Source: JAXGOI01 sp040767605 (GTDB lineage Bacteria; Bacillota; Dehalobacteriia; UBA4068). From it: a stretch of 64,000 bases of DNA. Where the stretch lies: NCBI GenBank assembly GCA_040767605.1, contig JAXGOI010000001.1:1488001-1552000 (forward strand). The letters run 5' to 3'. The position numbers and the translations under genes are program-made. Numbering within the stretch: the first letter of the stretch is position 1; the number at the start of each line of letters is the position of its first letter. This document shows, in pieces, positions 53,801-62,339 of the stretch. The notes below the pieces were generated by a model that saw only the letters and a list, made by a program, of their open reading frames with translations, had not been told where the DNA came from and made no database searches.

Positions 53801-54224
53801 CCATTTAATTACAAAAAACGGGGCCAATATGGCTACCTTTATGCTGGAAGACCAGTTTGGCTGTATAAAATGTATTGCCTTCCCTAAAAGCTATACCCAA
53901 ATCAGGGATTCTCTTTTACCGGGGAAGACTTTAATAGTCGGCGGCAGGCTGAAAAACGATGAAGATAAGCTGGAAATAATTGCGGAAAACGCCATTCCTC
54001 CTTTTAAAATCTATCTCAGGCTTCCCGACAGCCAAGATAAGGCTTTAATTGATAATCTTAGCGAATATCTTTCCCACCATATTGGGGACGGAGAGTTAAT
54101 GCTTTATTATGCCGATTTAAAGCAGTATTCCGCCCTCCCCGGAATTATGGGAATTATGCCCGATAAAGATTTAATTAACGGGCTGGTTGAGCTTTTAGGC
54201 TCCGAAAATGTTGTAATCCGCTAG
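50838..54224 (+). CDS. dnaE: DNA polymerase III alpha subunit (DnaE type)
   Basis: The 1128-residue protein has an N-terminal PHP domain (VHLHNHTEFSLLDGAAKV and AITDHGVMYGAISFY), the polymerase palm with GISVGPGRGSAAGSIVAYAL and PPDIDIDICDERRGEVV, the FNKSHSAAYALVAYETAWLK block, a helix-hairpin-helix region and an OB fold near residue 990. It lacks the inserted exonuclease domain of PolC, so it is DnaE; Clostridia usually also have PolC. ATG follows AGAGGA. Confidence 0.97.
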   Translation: MSFVHLHNHTEFSLLDGAAKVNELTARAKELGMPAIAITDHGVMYGAISFYQAAQKAGIKPIIGCEVYVAARSRHDKEARRDDASYHLVLLAENQKGYENLCRLVSFGFLEGFYYKPRVDMELLEKYSEGLICLSGCIAGELPELLLQNRMEDAKKLAQKYQQIFGKDNYFIELQNHGIPEELEVLPKLAEIGKELDIPLVATNDLHYVDKNDAKMHDILLCIQTGKIRDEENRMRFPSDEFNLKTPEEMAEIFKKWPEALSNTLKIADRCQVDFHFGDLFLPDYEVPGGYDLNSYLDYLCRKGIKKRYPAGGPEVYERLDFELKTIEKMGFSGYFLIVWDMINHAREIGISVGPGRGSAAGSIVAYALGITNIDPIRYNLLFERFLNPERVSPPDIDIDICDERRGEVVEYLFNKYGYDKVSQIITFNVMLAKGAVRDVGRVLNMPYADVDVVAKLIPNDAKFSLAEVKIKGKAPELYELYRSNPEIKELIDIAAQIQGMPRHAGKHAAGVVIAQNELISYMPVQKLADGIVTTQFEKQQVEDCGLLKMDLLGLRTLSVIENSLENIRLSKGEIIDIEEIPLDDPATFEMLSQGDSVCIFQLESEGMRKILKSLKPERFEDIIALVALYRPGPLGSGMVDSFISNKHGETEITYMHPLLEGILKETYGVILYQEQVMQIAYHLAGFSLGQSDMLRRAMGKKQPEVIAKERDNFIRGCTARGIKAKVAGDIFELMEYFAGYGFNKSHSAAYALVAYETAWLKANYPEEFMAAMLTSVMDNIDKVPEYIEECKRMNIEVLPPDINESQVNFSVVGGKIRFALAAVKNVGRDAVAKLVEERNQGGPFTSMGDLCRRLPLNRKALESLIKCGCFDSQKACRSQLLEAVDRALELGRRLNADRESSQLSLFDFGMEQCQASQPSLVLKDIPEYSSGELLAMEKEIIGFYISGHPLDSYSRYFNGKTTHNTHTLNPEDLADEVKIGGQINGLRHLITKNGANMATFMLEDQFGCIKCIAFPKSYTQIRDSLLPGKTLIVGGRLKNDEDKLEIIAENAIPPFKIYLRLPDSQDKALIDNLSEYLSHHIGDGELMLYYADLKQYSALPGIMGIMPDKDLINGLVELLGSENVVIR

Positions 54225-54465
54225 ATATTTGCCTTTAGGAGGCAATTACCAAATTTTTTATAGTTTATTTGGCCAGTATTTAAATAATATTTTAACCCCG
54301 GGAGAATTCTTGCGCTTTTTATAAAAACCTCTTTAGTTAGGGCTTGTTTTTTCTTATAAAAAGGTTTACAATAAAGCGGTATGAGTATATTTGCCATACA
54401 AGTATACAATCTTAATTGTTTATAAACTTATGCCAAGCATAGGAAAATTAAAGGAGGTCTTTTTA

Positions 54466-55806
54466 ATGTCTTTTAGTGTGGAAGAGTTCATGGATAAGGT
54501 TATTGCAAAAAACCCCGGCGAGCCTGAATTTCATCAGGCTGTAAAGGAAGTTGTAGAAACCTTGGCCCCTGTCCTTGAAGCCAACCCCAAGTATGTTAAG
54601 TACAAAGTGCTTGAGAGAATGGTAGAGCCGGAAAGAACAATTATTTTCCGGGTTCCCTGGGTGGATGATAAGGGAGAAATCCAGGTTAACCGCGGTTTCC
54701 GCGTTCAGATGAACAGCGCCATCGGCCCTTATAAAGGCGGCGTGCGCTTTCATCCCACCGTTAACTTAAGCGTTATGAAATTCTTGGCTTTTGAACAAAC
54801 CTTTAAAAACAGCCTGACCACCCTGCCCATGGGCGGCGGTAAAGGCGGCTCCGATTTTGACCCTCAGGGTAAATCCGAGGGCGAAATGATGCGTTTTTGC
54901 CAGTCCTTTATGAATGAGCTTTACCGCCATATCGGCGCGGATACAGATGTTCCCGCCGGTGATATCGGCGTTGGCGCCCGTGAAGTGGGTTATCTTTTCG
55001 GCCAGTATAAAAGGCTTAAAAACCATTTTGTCGGCGTTCTTACCGGCAAGGGTCTTGAATACGGCGGCAGCCTTGTTCGTCCGGAAGCCACCGGCTTCGG
55101 CACCGTTTATTTTGCCCAGCATATGCTTAAAGAGCTTGGGGATGAAATTAAAGGTAAAAGCGTTGCCCTTTCCGGCTTCGGTAATGTTGCCTGGGGCGCT
55201 GCTACAAAACTGCGCGAATTAGGCGCCAAAGTAGTTGCTATTTCCGGCCCGGACGGCTATGTCTACATTAAAGACGGCATTACCCCCGAAGGCATTGATT
55301 ATATGCTGGAGCTGCGCAATTCCAATAATAACGTTGTTGCTCCTTTTGCCGATAAATTTGACGCGGTTTTCTATCCTAAAGAAAAGGCCTGGCAGGCAAA
55401 ATGCGATATCGCTTTCCCCTGCGCTTTCCAAAACGAGCTTACCCTTGAAGATGCCAAAACCCTTGTTGCCAACGGCTGCAAAATGGTTGTGGAAACCTCC
55501 AATATGGGCTGCACCGCTGATGCCGTTAATTACCTGGTAGAAACCATTTCCTTTGCCCCCGGCAAAGCTGCCAATGCCGGCGGCGTTGCTACCTCAGGTT
55601 TGGAAATGAGCCAGAATGCCGGTAAAATCAGCTGGACCGCCGAAGAAGTCGGAGAGAAGCTTTCCATTATTATGAAGGGTATTCATGATACCTGTGTTAA
55701 ATATGGTAAGGATTGCAGCTGCAATAAAATCAATTATGTTAAAGGCGCAAATATCGGCGGCTTTATGAAGGTTGCCGATGCCATGATAGCGCAAGGCGTT
55801 TGCTAA
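54466..55806 (+). CDS. gdhA: Glutamate dehydrogenase
   Basis: A 446-residue NAD(P)-specific glutamate dehydrogenase of the hexameric small-subunit type (GDH I). It has VQMNSAIGPYKGGVRFHPTV, LPMGGGKGGSDFDPQGKSEG with the catalytic lysine, DVPAGDIGVGAREVGYLFGQ, and KSVALSGFGNVAWGAATKL in the nucleotide domain. ATG at 54466 is chosen with AAAGGAGG upstream; a frame-open ATG 75 bases before has no site. In this anaerobe it probably links amino-acid fermentation to 2-oxoglutarate. It is followed by a terminator. Confidence 0.96.
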   Translation: MSFSVEEFMDKVIAKNPGEPEFHQAVKEVVETLAPVLEANPKYVKYKVLERMVEPERTIIFRVPWVDDKGEIQVNRGFRVQMNSAIGPYKGGVRFHPTVNLSVMKFLAFEQTFKNSLTTLPMGGGKGGSDFDPQGKSEGEMMRFCQSFMNELYRHIGADTDVPAGDIGVGAREVGYLFGQYKRLKNHFVGVLTGKGLEYGGSLVRPEATGFGTVYFAQHMLKELGDEIKGKSVALSGFGNVAWGAATKLRELGAKVVAISGPDGYVYIKDGITPEGIDYMLELRNSNNNVVAPFADKFDAVFYPKEKAWQAKCDIAFPCAFQNELTLEDAKTLVANGCKMVVETSNMGCTADAVNYLVETISFAPGKAANAGGVATSGLEMSQNAGKISWTAEEVGEKLSIIMKGIHDTCVKYGKDCSCNKINYVKGANIGGFMKVADAMIAQGVC

Positions 55807-55816
55807 TTGCCAAAAT

Positions 55817-55850
55817 AAAAGCGCCCCTTAAGGGGCGCTTTTTTATTTAT
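55817..55850 (+). terminator. Terminator after gdhA
   Basis: AAAAGCGCCCC and GGGGCGCTTTT pair around TTAA, followed by TTATTTAT. Confidence 0.92.
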
Positions 55851-55931
55851 TAAAAGGTTTGCATATGCTTATTAAATTATGGTATACTTTTGCTGTCTTT
55901 TAGCAATAATATTTAATGTGGAGGTGTGCGA

Positions 55932-56129
55932 ATGGCAACTATTACTAAGGATATGGGCATAATGGAGGTAGTTGAAAAATGGCCCCAGGCTGTGCCTATT
56001 CTGATGCAATTTGGCATGGGCTGCATTGGCTGCGCCGCGGCTCATTTTGAGAGTATTGGCGAGGGCGCAATGGCCCACGGTATAGATGTAGATGCACTTA
56101 TGCTGGCCCTTAATAAAGAAGTTGAATAA
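55932..56129 (+). CDS. DUF1858 disulphide-redox-like mini-protein
   Basis: A 65-residue protein with MATITKDMGIMEVVEKWPQA at the start and the DUF1858 block GMGCIGCAAAHFESIGEGAM, which carries a CxxC pair. Members are often found beside hybrid-cluster or redox genes; their role is unproven. ATG at 55932 follows GGAGG; a GTG two codons upstream overlaps the site. It is probably a small independent unit after gdhA. Confidence 0.88.
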   Translation: MATITKDMGIMEVVEKWPQAVPILMQFGMGCIGCAAAHFESIGEGAMAHGIDVDALMLALNKEVE

Positions 56130-56144
56130 TAAAGGGTATGCCTT

Positions 56145-56179
56145 AAAAGTAAGAGCCATAGCTCTTACTTTTTTATTTT
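56145..56179. terminator. Terminator between the DUF1858 and LysM genes
   Basis: AAAAGTAAGAGC and GCTCTTACTTTT form a 12-bp stem around CATA, followed by TTATTTT on the plus strand. The flanking A-run lets it also serve the minus-strand LysM gene. Confidence 0.85.
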
Positions 56180-56225
56180 GCCTTTTTTAGGCTAAAGCCT
56201 TTGCCGGCTTTAAGCGTTTAAAGAC

Positions 56226-56906
56226 CTATTCTTTCTTTAAGCCTTTAGGCAAAGGCAGGCTTTTGCCGCAATGGGGGCAGATAATTATTAAGCCCCTTTC
56301 CCCATGGGAGATTTTAAGATCCGCCAAAGGAGCCTCTTCCAGAGTAAGCCAGGGGCGGGATGAATTTTGCGGGCTGATACTTTCCGGGTTATATTGAGAA
56401 TTATTTTTATTTTGTCGCTGTTTAAAAATACAATTTGAATTAAAGGCCCGCATATTCCCGGGCCAGAGGCCAAAAGGGGGTATTTTGCGGTAAGGGCAAG
56501 GCATATTTGCAGACATAGCAAGGCTTTGCCCGGTTTTTAGCTGCGGAATAAAGACTTTATCTCCTTTTTTTAAGGCCTGATTATTTAAAAGCTGTTTATT
56601 ATGGCCCTTTAAAAGCCGGTAATCTATTTTAAGCTTATGGGCTGCCTGCATAAGCGTTTCCCCTCCCGGGCTTAAATAAATAAAGGGCCTTTGGTTTTGG
56701 TCATTTAAACTTAAATCCTCAGGGTTTTCGGCAGGCATTTTAGGCGGGCCGGGGCTTGCCTGGGGAATATAAATTTCCGCCCCGGGGTTTATTTCATTAG
56801 CGTCTTTAATCTGCGGGTTTGCCAGTATAAGGTTATCCAGGGAAATTCCGAAGGCCGTAGCGATTTCCCATAGGGTATCTCCGTCTTTATATACATAAAT
56901 AAGCAA
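56226..56906 (-). CDS. Two-LysM protein without a signal peptide
   Basis: A 226-residue protein with two LysM domains (about 1-48: YKDGDTLWEIATAFGISLDN; about 70-120: SPGGETLMQAAHKLKIDYRL). The middle is basic and Asn-rich, and a C-terminal CPHCGK motif may bind zinc. TTG at 56906 is chosen with GGAGG 7 bases upstream and gives the start MLIYVYKDGDTLWEI. No signal peptide or membrane helix is visible, unusual for LysM proteins. The role is unknown; similar LysM proteins occur on spore coats of Clostridia. Confidence 0.75.
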   Translation of the reverse strand: MLIYVYKDGDTLWEIATAFGISLDNLILANPQIKDANEINPGAEIYIPQASPGPPKMPAENPEDLSLNDQNQRPFIYLSPGGETLMQAAHKLKIDYRLLKGHNKQLLNNQALKKGDKVFIPQLKTGQSLAMSANMPCPYRKIPPFGLWPGNMRAFNSNCIFKQRQNKNNSQYNPESISPQNSSRPWLTLEEAPLADLKISHGERGLIIICPHCGKSLPLPKGLKKE

Positions 56907-57147
56907 AATAATCCCTCCGGTATTAAAATTATTGCTATATAATAATATGCCGCTTATAAATATCGGAGCCTGTTTGTTTTGGCTAAAGTGTATTTGCATT
57001 TTAGAAAAAAGTAATAAAGGCAAAAAATTAAAGGGGAAATTTTATTAAAAGAGAATAATAGTCTGGTGTTGTTTTTTTGCTGCTTAGTTAAAAATAATTG
57101 CCGCTTAATAATTAAAGCATACTTTTAAACTTAAAAGAGGGAATAGC

Positions 57148-58251
57148 TTGGGAATTAAAGAAATAAGGCCAAAAAAGACAGATTTACCCCTTAAAGAGGG
57201 CTTGCCTCAAAAAGAAGATTCAGCGAATAATGAGGAATTAAATAAAGATGCCTTAAACCGGAATATTTATATTTCCGCCTGCCATATACCCTGGGCAAAT
57301 CAGGCTTTTGAAGAGCATTTATTAAAAAACGGGCCCCAAAAAACGGCCTTATATTTATGGCAAAACCAGCGTACCGTTGTTATAGGCAGGCATCAAAATG
57401 CTTTGGCTGAGGTTAATTTAAGCCTTCTTCAGGCCGAGGGCGGCTATTTAGCCAGGCGCATCAGCGGCGGCGGCGCCGTATATCATGATTTAGGCAATTT
57501 AAATTTTACTTTTGTAATGCCCAAAAAAGCTTATGATTTACACCGCCAAACTAAAGTAATTCTAGAGGCCGTAAAAAGCCTGGGCTTAGACGCCGCCTTT
57601 TCCGGAAGGAACGATTTGGAAATAAACGGCCGTAAATTTTCAGGCAATGCCTTTTATTTAGGCCGGGAGAGGGCCTTTCATCATGGCACGGTTCTGGTTA
57701 ATTGTAATTTAGAGGATATGCTGAGGTATCTTTCCCCCTCCTTTGATAAAATAAGCTCTAAAGGAGTTGCCTCTGTTAAGGCCAGAGTTGTTAATTTGGC
57801 CGAATTAAGCCCCGGCCTGAATACGGAGGATATAATCCAAAGCCTGTGCCGGGCTTTTACAAAGGAATACTTCCCGGGGGAGGCGGAATATAAGGCGGAA
57901 TATATTGATACCCAAAAAAAAGCCCCTGAAATTTTACTTAAAAAATATTCCTCCTGGGATTGGGCCGCAGGGAAAGACCCGGCCTTTGAAATTAAACTAA
58001 AGGAAAAATTTGCCTGGGGCAGCTTTGAACTTTGCCTGAAGGCCAAAAACGGCTTTATTACTCAATGCGGAATTTATTCAGATGCTTTAGACAGCATTTT
58101 TATTGAAAGGCTGCTGGCTATTTTACCCGGCCTGCCCTTAGAAGGCAATACCCTTGCCAGAGCAGCCGAGAGCCTATCTGGCAGCTTTAGGCAAAGAAAT
58201 ATGCAGGAGGATTTAGGCAATTGGCTTAGAAAAATATTCTTGCATTGTTAA
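57148..58251 (+). CDS. lplA: Lipoate--protein ligase
   Basis: LplA attaches lipoate to E2/GcvH carrier proteins using ATP. The 367-residue protein has RRISGGGAVYHDLGNLNFTF, the GRNDLEINGRKFSGNAFYL block with the catalytic lysine, and the C-terminal LplA_C domain (FAWGSFELCLKAKNGFI). A charged extension of about 40 residues precedes the domain, encoded after TTG 57148 behind AGAGGGAA. The extension is not family-typical and could be a long start call; an internal start without a better site is possible. It stands alone. Confidence 0.92.
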   Translation: MGIKEIRPKKTDLPLKEGLPQKEDSANNEELNKDALNRNIYISACHIPWANQAFEEHLLKNGPQKTALYLWQNQRTVVIGRHQNALAEVNLSLLQAEGGYLARRISGGGAVYHDLGNLNFTFVMPKKAYDLHRQTKVILEAVKSLGLDAAFSGRNDLEINGRKFSGNAFYLGRERAFHHGTVLVNCNLEDMLRYLSPSFDKISSKGVASVKARVVNLAELSPGLNTEDIIQSLCRAFTKEYFPGEAEYKAEYIDTQKKAPEILLKKYSSWDWAAGKDPAFEIKLKEKFAWGSFELCLKAKNGFITQCGIYSDALDSIFIERLLAILPGLPLEGNTLARAAESLSGSFRQRNMQEDLGNWLRKIFLHC

Positions 58252-58377
58252 GGCGGCTTTTGCCCCATTGCTAAACAGGAATTAATATCATATAATATAA
58301 TTAGTTTAGCAAATAATATAGCAAATAGTTTAAACTTTATTTTGGGGCATAAATATTATATTTTAGGACTGATTATT

Positions 58378-58794
58378 ATGAAAGAAAAAAATAAAAATAT
58401 TGGCGGAAATATTGCCAGTAATAAAGAAATAATCGCTTTGGCCAATACCCTTTCCGAGCGTATCAGAAGCAGCAATGAATACCGGAATTATTGCGAGGCC
58501 AGGCAAAATCTCCATGGGGATAAAAAAAATTCCCAGCTTTTAAGCGAATACCGCAAGCAGCAATTGCGCCTGCATATAGCCCAAATAAGCGGTGAGGATA
58601 CCGAAGAGGATTTTGAAGATTTAGAGCAGGCTTATTTTACATTTTGCAGCGATGAGGTTATAAGCAATTTTCTCTATGCCGAGGGGCGCTTTTCCCGCCT
58701 TTTAGGTGATGTTCAGGCGGCCCTGGGCAAAAATTTGGATATCTGGATGGAATTAGGTATTGATGAAAATGATTCAGGCCAGTTTTTAAATTAA
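58378..58794 (+). CDS. YlbF/YmcA-family protein
   Basis: A 138-residue helical protein with the YlbF-family layout: KEIIALANTLSERIRSSNEY, ARQNLHGDKKNSQLLSEYR, the DLEQAYFTFCSDEVISNFLY block and the ending ALGKNLDIWMELG. In Bacillus the YlbF-YmcA-YaaT complex guides RNase Y cleavage and RNA maturation. RNase Y is also in the window, 15 kb away. ATG at 58378 has only a weak site. It is 47 bases upstream of the Fur-family gene. Confidence 0.82.
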   Translation: MKEKNKNIGGNIASNKEIIALANTLSERIRSSNEYRNYCEARQNLHGDKKNSQLLSEYRKQQLRLHIAQISGEDTEEDFEDLEQAYFTFCSDEVISNFLYAEGRFSRLLGDVQAALGKNLDIWMELGIDENDSGQFLN

Positions 58795-58841
58795 AAAAGG
58801 ATTTAAGCCATTAAATAGGCCCTTGAATAAGAGGTGTAAGG

Positions 58842-59252
58842 ATGACCAGGGTTAAGCAAAAACGCATGACAAAACAAAAGAAACTTGTTTACAGTGTTTT
58901 GGCCTCAACAAAAAGCCACCCCACAGCGGACTGGGTGTATGAGGAGGCCCGCAAGGTGCTCCCGGATATAAGCCTGGGTACAGTATACCGTAATCTTCAG
59001 GTATTAAGCAGAGAAAATCAAATTCAGGAGCTTACATTTGGCAAGGCCCAAAGCCGTTTTGACGCCAACCCCCATATTCATTATCATTTTGTTTGTAAAA
59101 ATTGCGGGGCGGTTTTAGATTGCGAAAACAGCCCTCTTAAATTCAGCCAGGATTTTTTAGATAATTTACCGGGGGAAAGCGAGTACTACCGCTTAGAGTT
59201 TTATGGTGTTTGCAGTTCCTGCCTGGAAAAGACCAATAAAAAAGCCCAATAA
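58842..59252 (+). CDS. Fur-family (PerR-type) transcriptional repressor
   Basis: A 136-residue protein with an N-terminal winged helix (KKLVYSVLASTKSHPTADWV and ISLGTVYRNLQVL) and a C-terminal dimer domain with NPHIHYHFVCKNCGAVLDC and CSSCLEK forming the structural zinc site. The regulatory site pattern (SRFDANPHIHYHF) resembles PerR, which senses peroxide through metal-catalysed histidine oxidation. ATG follows GAGGTG. PerR versus Fur cannot be settled from sequence alone. No target operator was found nearby. Confidence 0.85.
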   Translation: MTRVKQKRMTKQKKLVYSVLASTKSHPTADWVYEEARKVLPDISLGTVYRNLQVLSRENQIQELTFGKAQSRFDANPHIHYHFVCKNCGAVLDCENSPLKFSQDFLDNLPGESEYYRLEFYGVCSSCLEKTNKKAQ

Positions 59253-59293
59253 AAACTCTAATAAAGAACATAAATAAAAAAGCCCAATAAAAA
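59235..59293. repeat. Duplicated 21-bp segment after the PerR-type gene
   Basis: AATAAAAAAGCCCAATAAAA occurs at 59235 and again at 59273, both copies extended by one more A. The first copy contains the stop of the gene; the second lies in the spacer. Confidence 0.7.
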
Positions 59294-59344
59294 GACCTTA
59301 AAACCGCTTTTAAATAATTAGTTTTTTTATTCCCGCCTAAAATG

Positions 59345-59370
59345 AAGCCCGCCGGTTTTAGGGCTTTTTT
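59345..59370 (+). terminator. Terminator after the PerR-type gene
   Basis: AAGCCC and GGGCTT pair around GCCGGTTTTA, followed by six T residues. Confidence 0.75.
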
Positions 59371-59415
59371 CGAGGTTAAGATATAAGCAGGATATTTTTA
59401 CTAGGCAGAAATTGT

Positions 59416-59444
59416 TTGACTTTAGGGGTTAATTTAGGTATTAT
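59416..59444 (+). promoter_or_regulatory. Sigma-A promoter of the TPR-protein gene
   Basis: TTGACT (59416-59421) and TATTAT (59439-59444) are 17 bases apart, about 45 bases upstream of the ATG. Confidence 0.65.
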
Positions 59445-59494
59445 AAAGTTTGTGATTAGCTTTTGTTTTGATTTTATATGCTGGAGGAAGACAT

Positions 59495-60223
59495 ATGTTA
59501 ATGAGTAAAATTCGCCATTCCCGGAAAAAATACCGGGGGGTGCTTATAGTTGTTATTTCCCTGCTTATTATAAGCCTTATAAGTACCTTTGCCCTGCTGG
59601 GCTCCTCTGCCGGTACAGGGGGTAATGCCCAAGGCGCCGAACAGGCAAAGCTGCAGGCCGAGGCTTTGGAAAAGATTATTAAAGAGGCGGAAGATGTTAC
59701 CGATAAAGATTATTCCGCCAATAGTAATTTGGCTAGCTATTATACATCTCTGGCCTCCGCCTATGGCGAGCTGGGGGATTCCAGATCTCAAGAGGCTTCT
59801 TTGAAGGCTGCGGAGTATTTCCGCGCAGCTATGGATACAGCCCCGGCTGAAATGAACGATTTAGGCAAAGCGCAGCTTTATGCCTCTATGGCAGTAAGCT
59901 ATTATGCCGGCGGGGATAATGTTATGGCTACCGCCGCCTTTAATGAGGCTTTAGCTCTTGCCCCGGATAACTTTGAAATTGCCAGGGATTATTCCTATTT
60001 TCTCTTCGGAACCCAGGGTATTGATGAGGCTATAAATTATTTGGAGGGTTATAAAGAGGCGGCCCTTGAAGAAGGCAAGGAGACTGCCGGTGTTGATGAA
60101 ATGCTTAACTTATATAAATCCCTGCAGGATGCCTTTAAGGATGCGGAAAAATCAGAGAATCAGGATGATGCCGGCAATACCGGAACCGAGGAAAATACCG
60201 AGAATGGTAGCGATGTAGAATAA
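59495..60223 (+). CDS. Membrane-anchored TPR-repeat protein
   Basis: A 242-residue protein with a basic N-terminus, one membrane helix (GVLIVVISLLIISLISTFALL) and two or more tetratricopeptide-like repeats (SNLASYYTSLASAYGELGDS and AQLYASMAVSYYAGGDNVMA, then TAAFNEALALAPDNFEIARD). The tail is acidic (ENQDDAGNTGTEENTE). ATG at 59495 follows TGGAGG. The function is unknown; TPR proteins are scaffolds. It has its own promoter and terminator. Confidence 0.85.
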   Translation: MLMSKIRHSRKKYRGVLIVVISLLIISLISTFALLGSSAGTGGNAQGAEQAKLQAEALEKIIKEAEDVTDKDYSANSNLASYYTSLASAYGELGDSRSQEASLKAAEYFRAAMDTAPAEMNDLGKAQLYASMAVSYYAGGDNVMATAAFNEALALAPDNFEIARDYSYFLFGTQGIDEAINYLEGYKEAALEEGKETAGVDEMLNLYKSLQDAFKDAEKSENQDDAGNTGTEENTENGSDVE

Positions 60224-60230
60224 ACCGGCT

Positions 60231-60258
60231 GCCCCCGTTTTTACGGGGGCTTCTTTTT
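60231..60258 (+). terminator. Terminator after the TPR gene
   Basis: GCCCCCGT and ACGGGGGC pair around TTTT, followed by TTCTTTTTG. Confidence 0.88.
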
Positions 60259-60389
60259 GTTTACGGCAGGAATAAACAAAGCTTTGTGGAAAGGATATAA
60301 GGCTCTATATGGCCGGTTGAGGAGAAATCTTCCGGTCATATTGTATGGGCAAACTTAATATAGATAGTTGTGATTTGGAGGAATAAAAA

Positions 60390-61565
60390 GTGGAATTCGA
60401 TTTTTTCAAGGCAAAATTTAAGGAGCAATTAATCAGCTGGCGGAGGAATTTTCATATGTACCCCGAAATTTCCGGCCAGGAGAAGGAAACCGCGGAATTT
60501 ATTGCTGAGGAATTAAAGGAAATGGGCCTTGAAGTGCAGGAAAGAGTGGCGGGTTACGGCATCGTTGCTATTTTGCCGGGAGACCCTAAAAAGAAATGCG
60601 TGGCAATACGGGCGGATATGGACGCCCTGCCAATTGAAGAAAAAAACGAATGCAGCTATAAATCTAAGCGCCCCGGTAAAATGCATGCCTGCGGCCATGA
60701 TGCCCATATGGCAATGGTTTTGGGGGCCGTAAAATATCTTGTGCAAAACCCGCCTGAGGGGACGATTAAATTCTTCTTTCAGCCAAAAGAAGAAAAGCCC
60801 CCAGGGGGCGCAAAATATATGGTGGAAGCGGGGGTAATGGAAAACCCTAAAGTAGACGCTGTTTTTGCTACCCATGTTACAAATTCCTACCCCGTGGGGA
60901 CAATTGCAATTTGCGAAGGCGCCACCATGGCAGTTGCGGATGATTTTAAACTTGCTATTATCGGCAAAGGGGGCCATGGAGCCTTCCCCCATAAAACAAT
61001 AGATACCATTGCCGTTACCGCCCAGGTTATAGAGGCTTTGCAAAGCATAACCAGCCGCCGGATGGACCCCACAGACCCTGTTGTCCTCACCATAGGGACA
61101 ATTCACGGGGGAACGGCTCAAAATGTTATTCCCGATAGAGTAGATATGACGGGAACCCTCCGCTGTTTGAGTAATGAAGTCAGGGATCAAATGCTGGAAT
61201 ATATGCATAAAACCGTGGAGGGGGTTACAAGCTCCTGGGGGGCCCGCTATAAATTAGATTATCTTTACGGCTACCCCCCTGTTGTTAACGACCCCGAGCT
61301 TTTAAAGGTGGTGGAGGAAATTACAGAAAGTTTGCCCGATGCTGTAATTCATAAAATGGAAAAACCCCTTATGTCCGGGGAGGATGTCTCTTATTTTGGT
61401 TTAAAAACCCCTTTGGCCTTCTTTTTTACCGGGGCCGGCAATGAAGATAAACGCCAGGCCTGGCATAATTGCAGATTTGATATTGATGAGGGGGCCCTTT
61501 CTTACGGGGCGGGAGTTTTGGCTTTGGCTGCGGCTAAAGTTGCGGGAGAGGATAAAGAAAGCTAA
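60390..61565 (+). CDS. M20-family amidohydrolase
   Basis: A 391-residue metal-dependent amidohydrolase of the M20D group, which deacylates N-acyl amino acids or similar substrates. It has WRRNFHMYPEISGQEKETAE, AIRADMDALPIEEKNEC, MHACGHDAHMAMVLGA, the dimerisation domain at about 180-290, and MSGEDVSYFGLKTPLAFFF. GTG at 60390 follows GGAGGAATAAAAA. Its stop overlaps the ATG of the next gene, so the two are translationally coupled. The substrate is unknown. Confidence 0.92.
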   Translation: MEFDFFKAKFKEQLISWRRNFHMYPEISGQEKETAEFIAEELKEMGLEVQERVAGYGIVAILPGDPKKKCVAIRADMDALPIEEKNECSYKSKRPGKMHACGHDAHMAMVLGAVKYLVQNPPEGTIKFFFQPKEEKPPGGAKYMVEAGVMENPKVDAVFATHVTNSYPVGTIAICEGATMAVADDFKLAIIGKGGHGAFPHKTIDTIAVTAQVIEALQSITSRRMDPTDPVVLTIGTIHGGTAQNVIPDRVDMTGTLRCLSNEVRDQMLEYMHKTVEGVTSSWGARYKLDYLYGYPPVVNDPELLKVVEEITESLPDAVIHKMEKPLMSGEDVSYFGLKTPLAFFFTGAGNEDKRQAWHNCRFDIDEGALSYGAGVLALAAAKVAGEDKES

Positions 61566-62134
61566 TGTTGGAGCGGCTGCTTTTTTTAATGGATGCCTTA
61601 AATAATGGCTGGAAAGTATTTTTTCTTTCTATGTTCCCCATTAGCGAGCTGAGAGTATCCATCCCCCTGGGGTTTTTATGGGGTATGGAGCCTTTAAGCT
61701 GTTTTATATGGGCTTTTTGCGGGAATATAATCCCTATTATTCCTATTTTACTCATTCTGCCCCTGGTATATAAGGCCCTTCTTAAGCTTGGCCTGGGGGG
61801 TAAAACCTTAACCCGTATTTTAGAAAGATTCCGCCGCCGGGGAAGACAGGTAGAAAGATACGGCCTAATCGGCTTGGCCTTATTTGTGGCTATCCCCCTA
61901 CCAGGCACCGGAATTTGGACCGCCTGCCTGATTGCCTTCCTTTTCGGCTTAAATCAGGCCAAGGCGGCAGTTGCCATTGCTTTGGGGGCCTTTATGGCCG
62001 GGATTTTAGTTACATTGGCCTCAATGGGGGCTTTGGCCCTTTACCGGGCAATTTACGGCTTGGAATACCTTGCCATACTTGCTTTAATAATTCTTTTAAT
62101 TTATTTATGGCGTAAAAAACATAATATTAAATAA
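61565..62134 (+). CDS. COG2426-family (small multidrug export-like) membrane protein
   Basis: A 189-residue membrane protein with four to five hydrophobic helices. It has the family pattern FFLSMFPISELRVSIPLGFL, the basic loop ERFRRRGRQVERYGLIGL and VAIPLPGTGIWTACLIAFLF. The name 'small multidrug export' is historical and no substrate is proven. The ATG overlaps the stop of the amidohydrolase gene. A terminator follows. Confidence 0.88.
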   Translation: MLERLLFLMDALNNGWKVFFLSMFPISELRVSIPLGFLWGMEPLSCFIWAFCGNIIPIIPILLILPLVYKALLKLGLGGKTLTRILERFRRRGRQVERYGLIGLALFVAIPLPGTGIWTACLIAFLFGLNQAKAAVAIALGAFMAGILVTLASMGALALYRAIYGLEYLAILALIILLIYLWRKKHNIK

Positions 62135-62143
62135 AACTTATTT

Positions 62144-62174
62144 AAAAGGCTTGCCTTAAGGCAAGCCTTTTTTT
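62144..62174 (+). terminator. Terminator before the division cluster
   Basis: AAAAGGCTTGCC and GGCAAGCCTTTT pair around TTAA, followed by TTT. Confidence 0.92.
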
Positions 62175-62339
62175 ATGGCCAAAGAGATATAATCTATAAT
62201 AAAAGAGCTGATTTCTGTTGTTTTAAGGCGGTTTTTTTGCAGAATTGCAGTTATAAAAAGAATGGTGTCGCTATTAATTTAAATATTTTTTTAAAGCAAA
62301 GAAGGAGAAAGGAGAATAAAATAGAATAGAATTAGTTAC

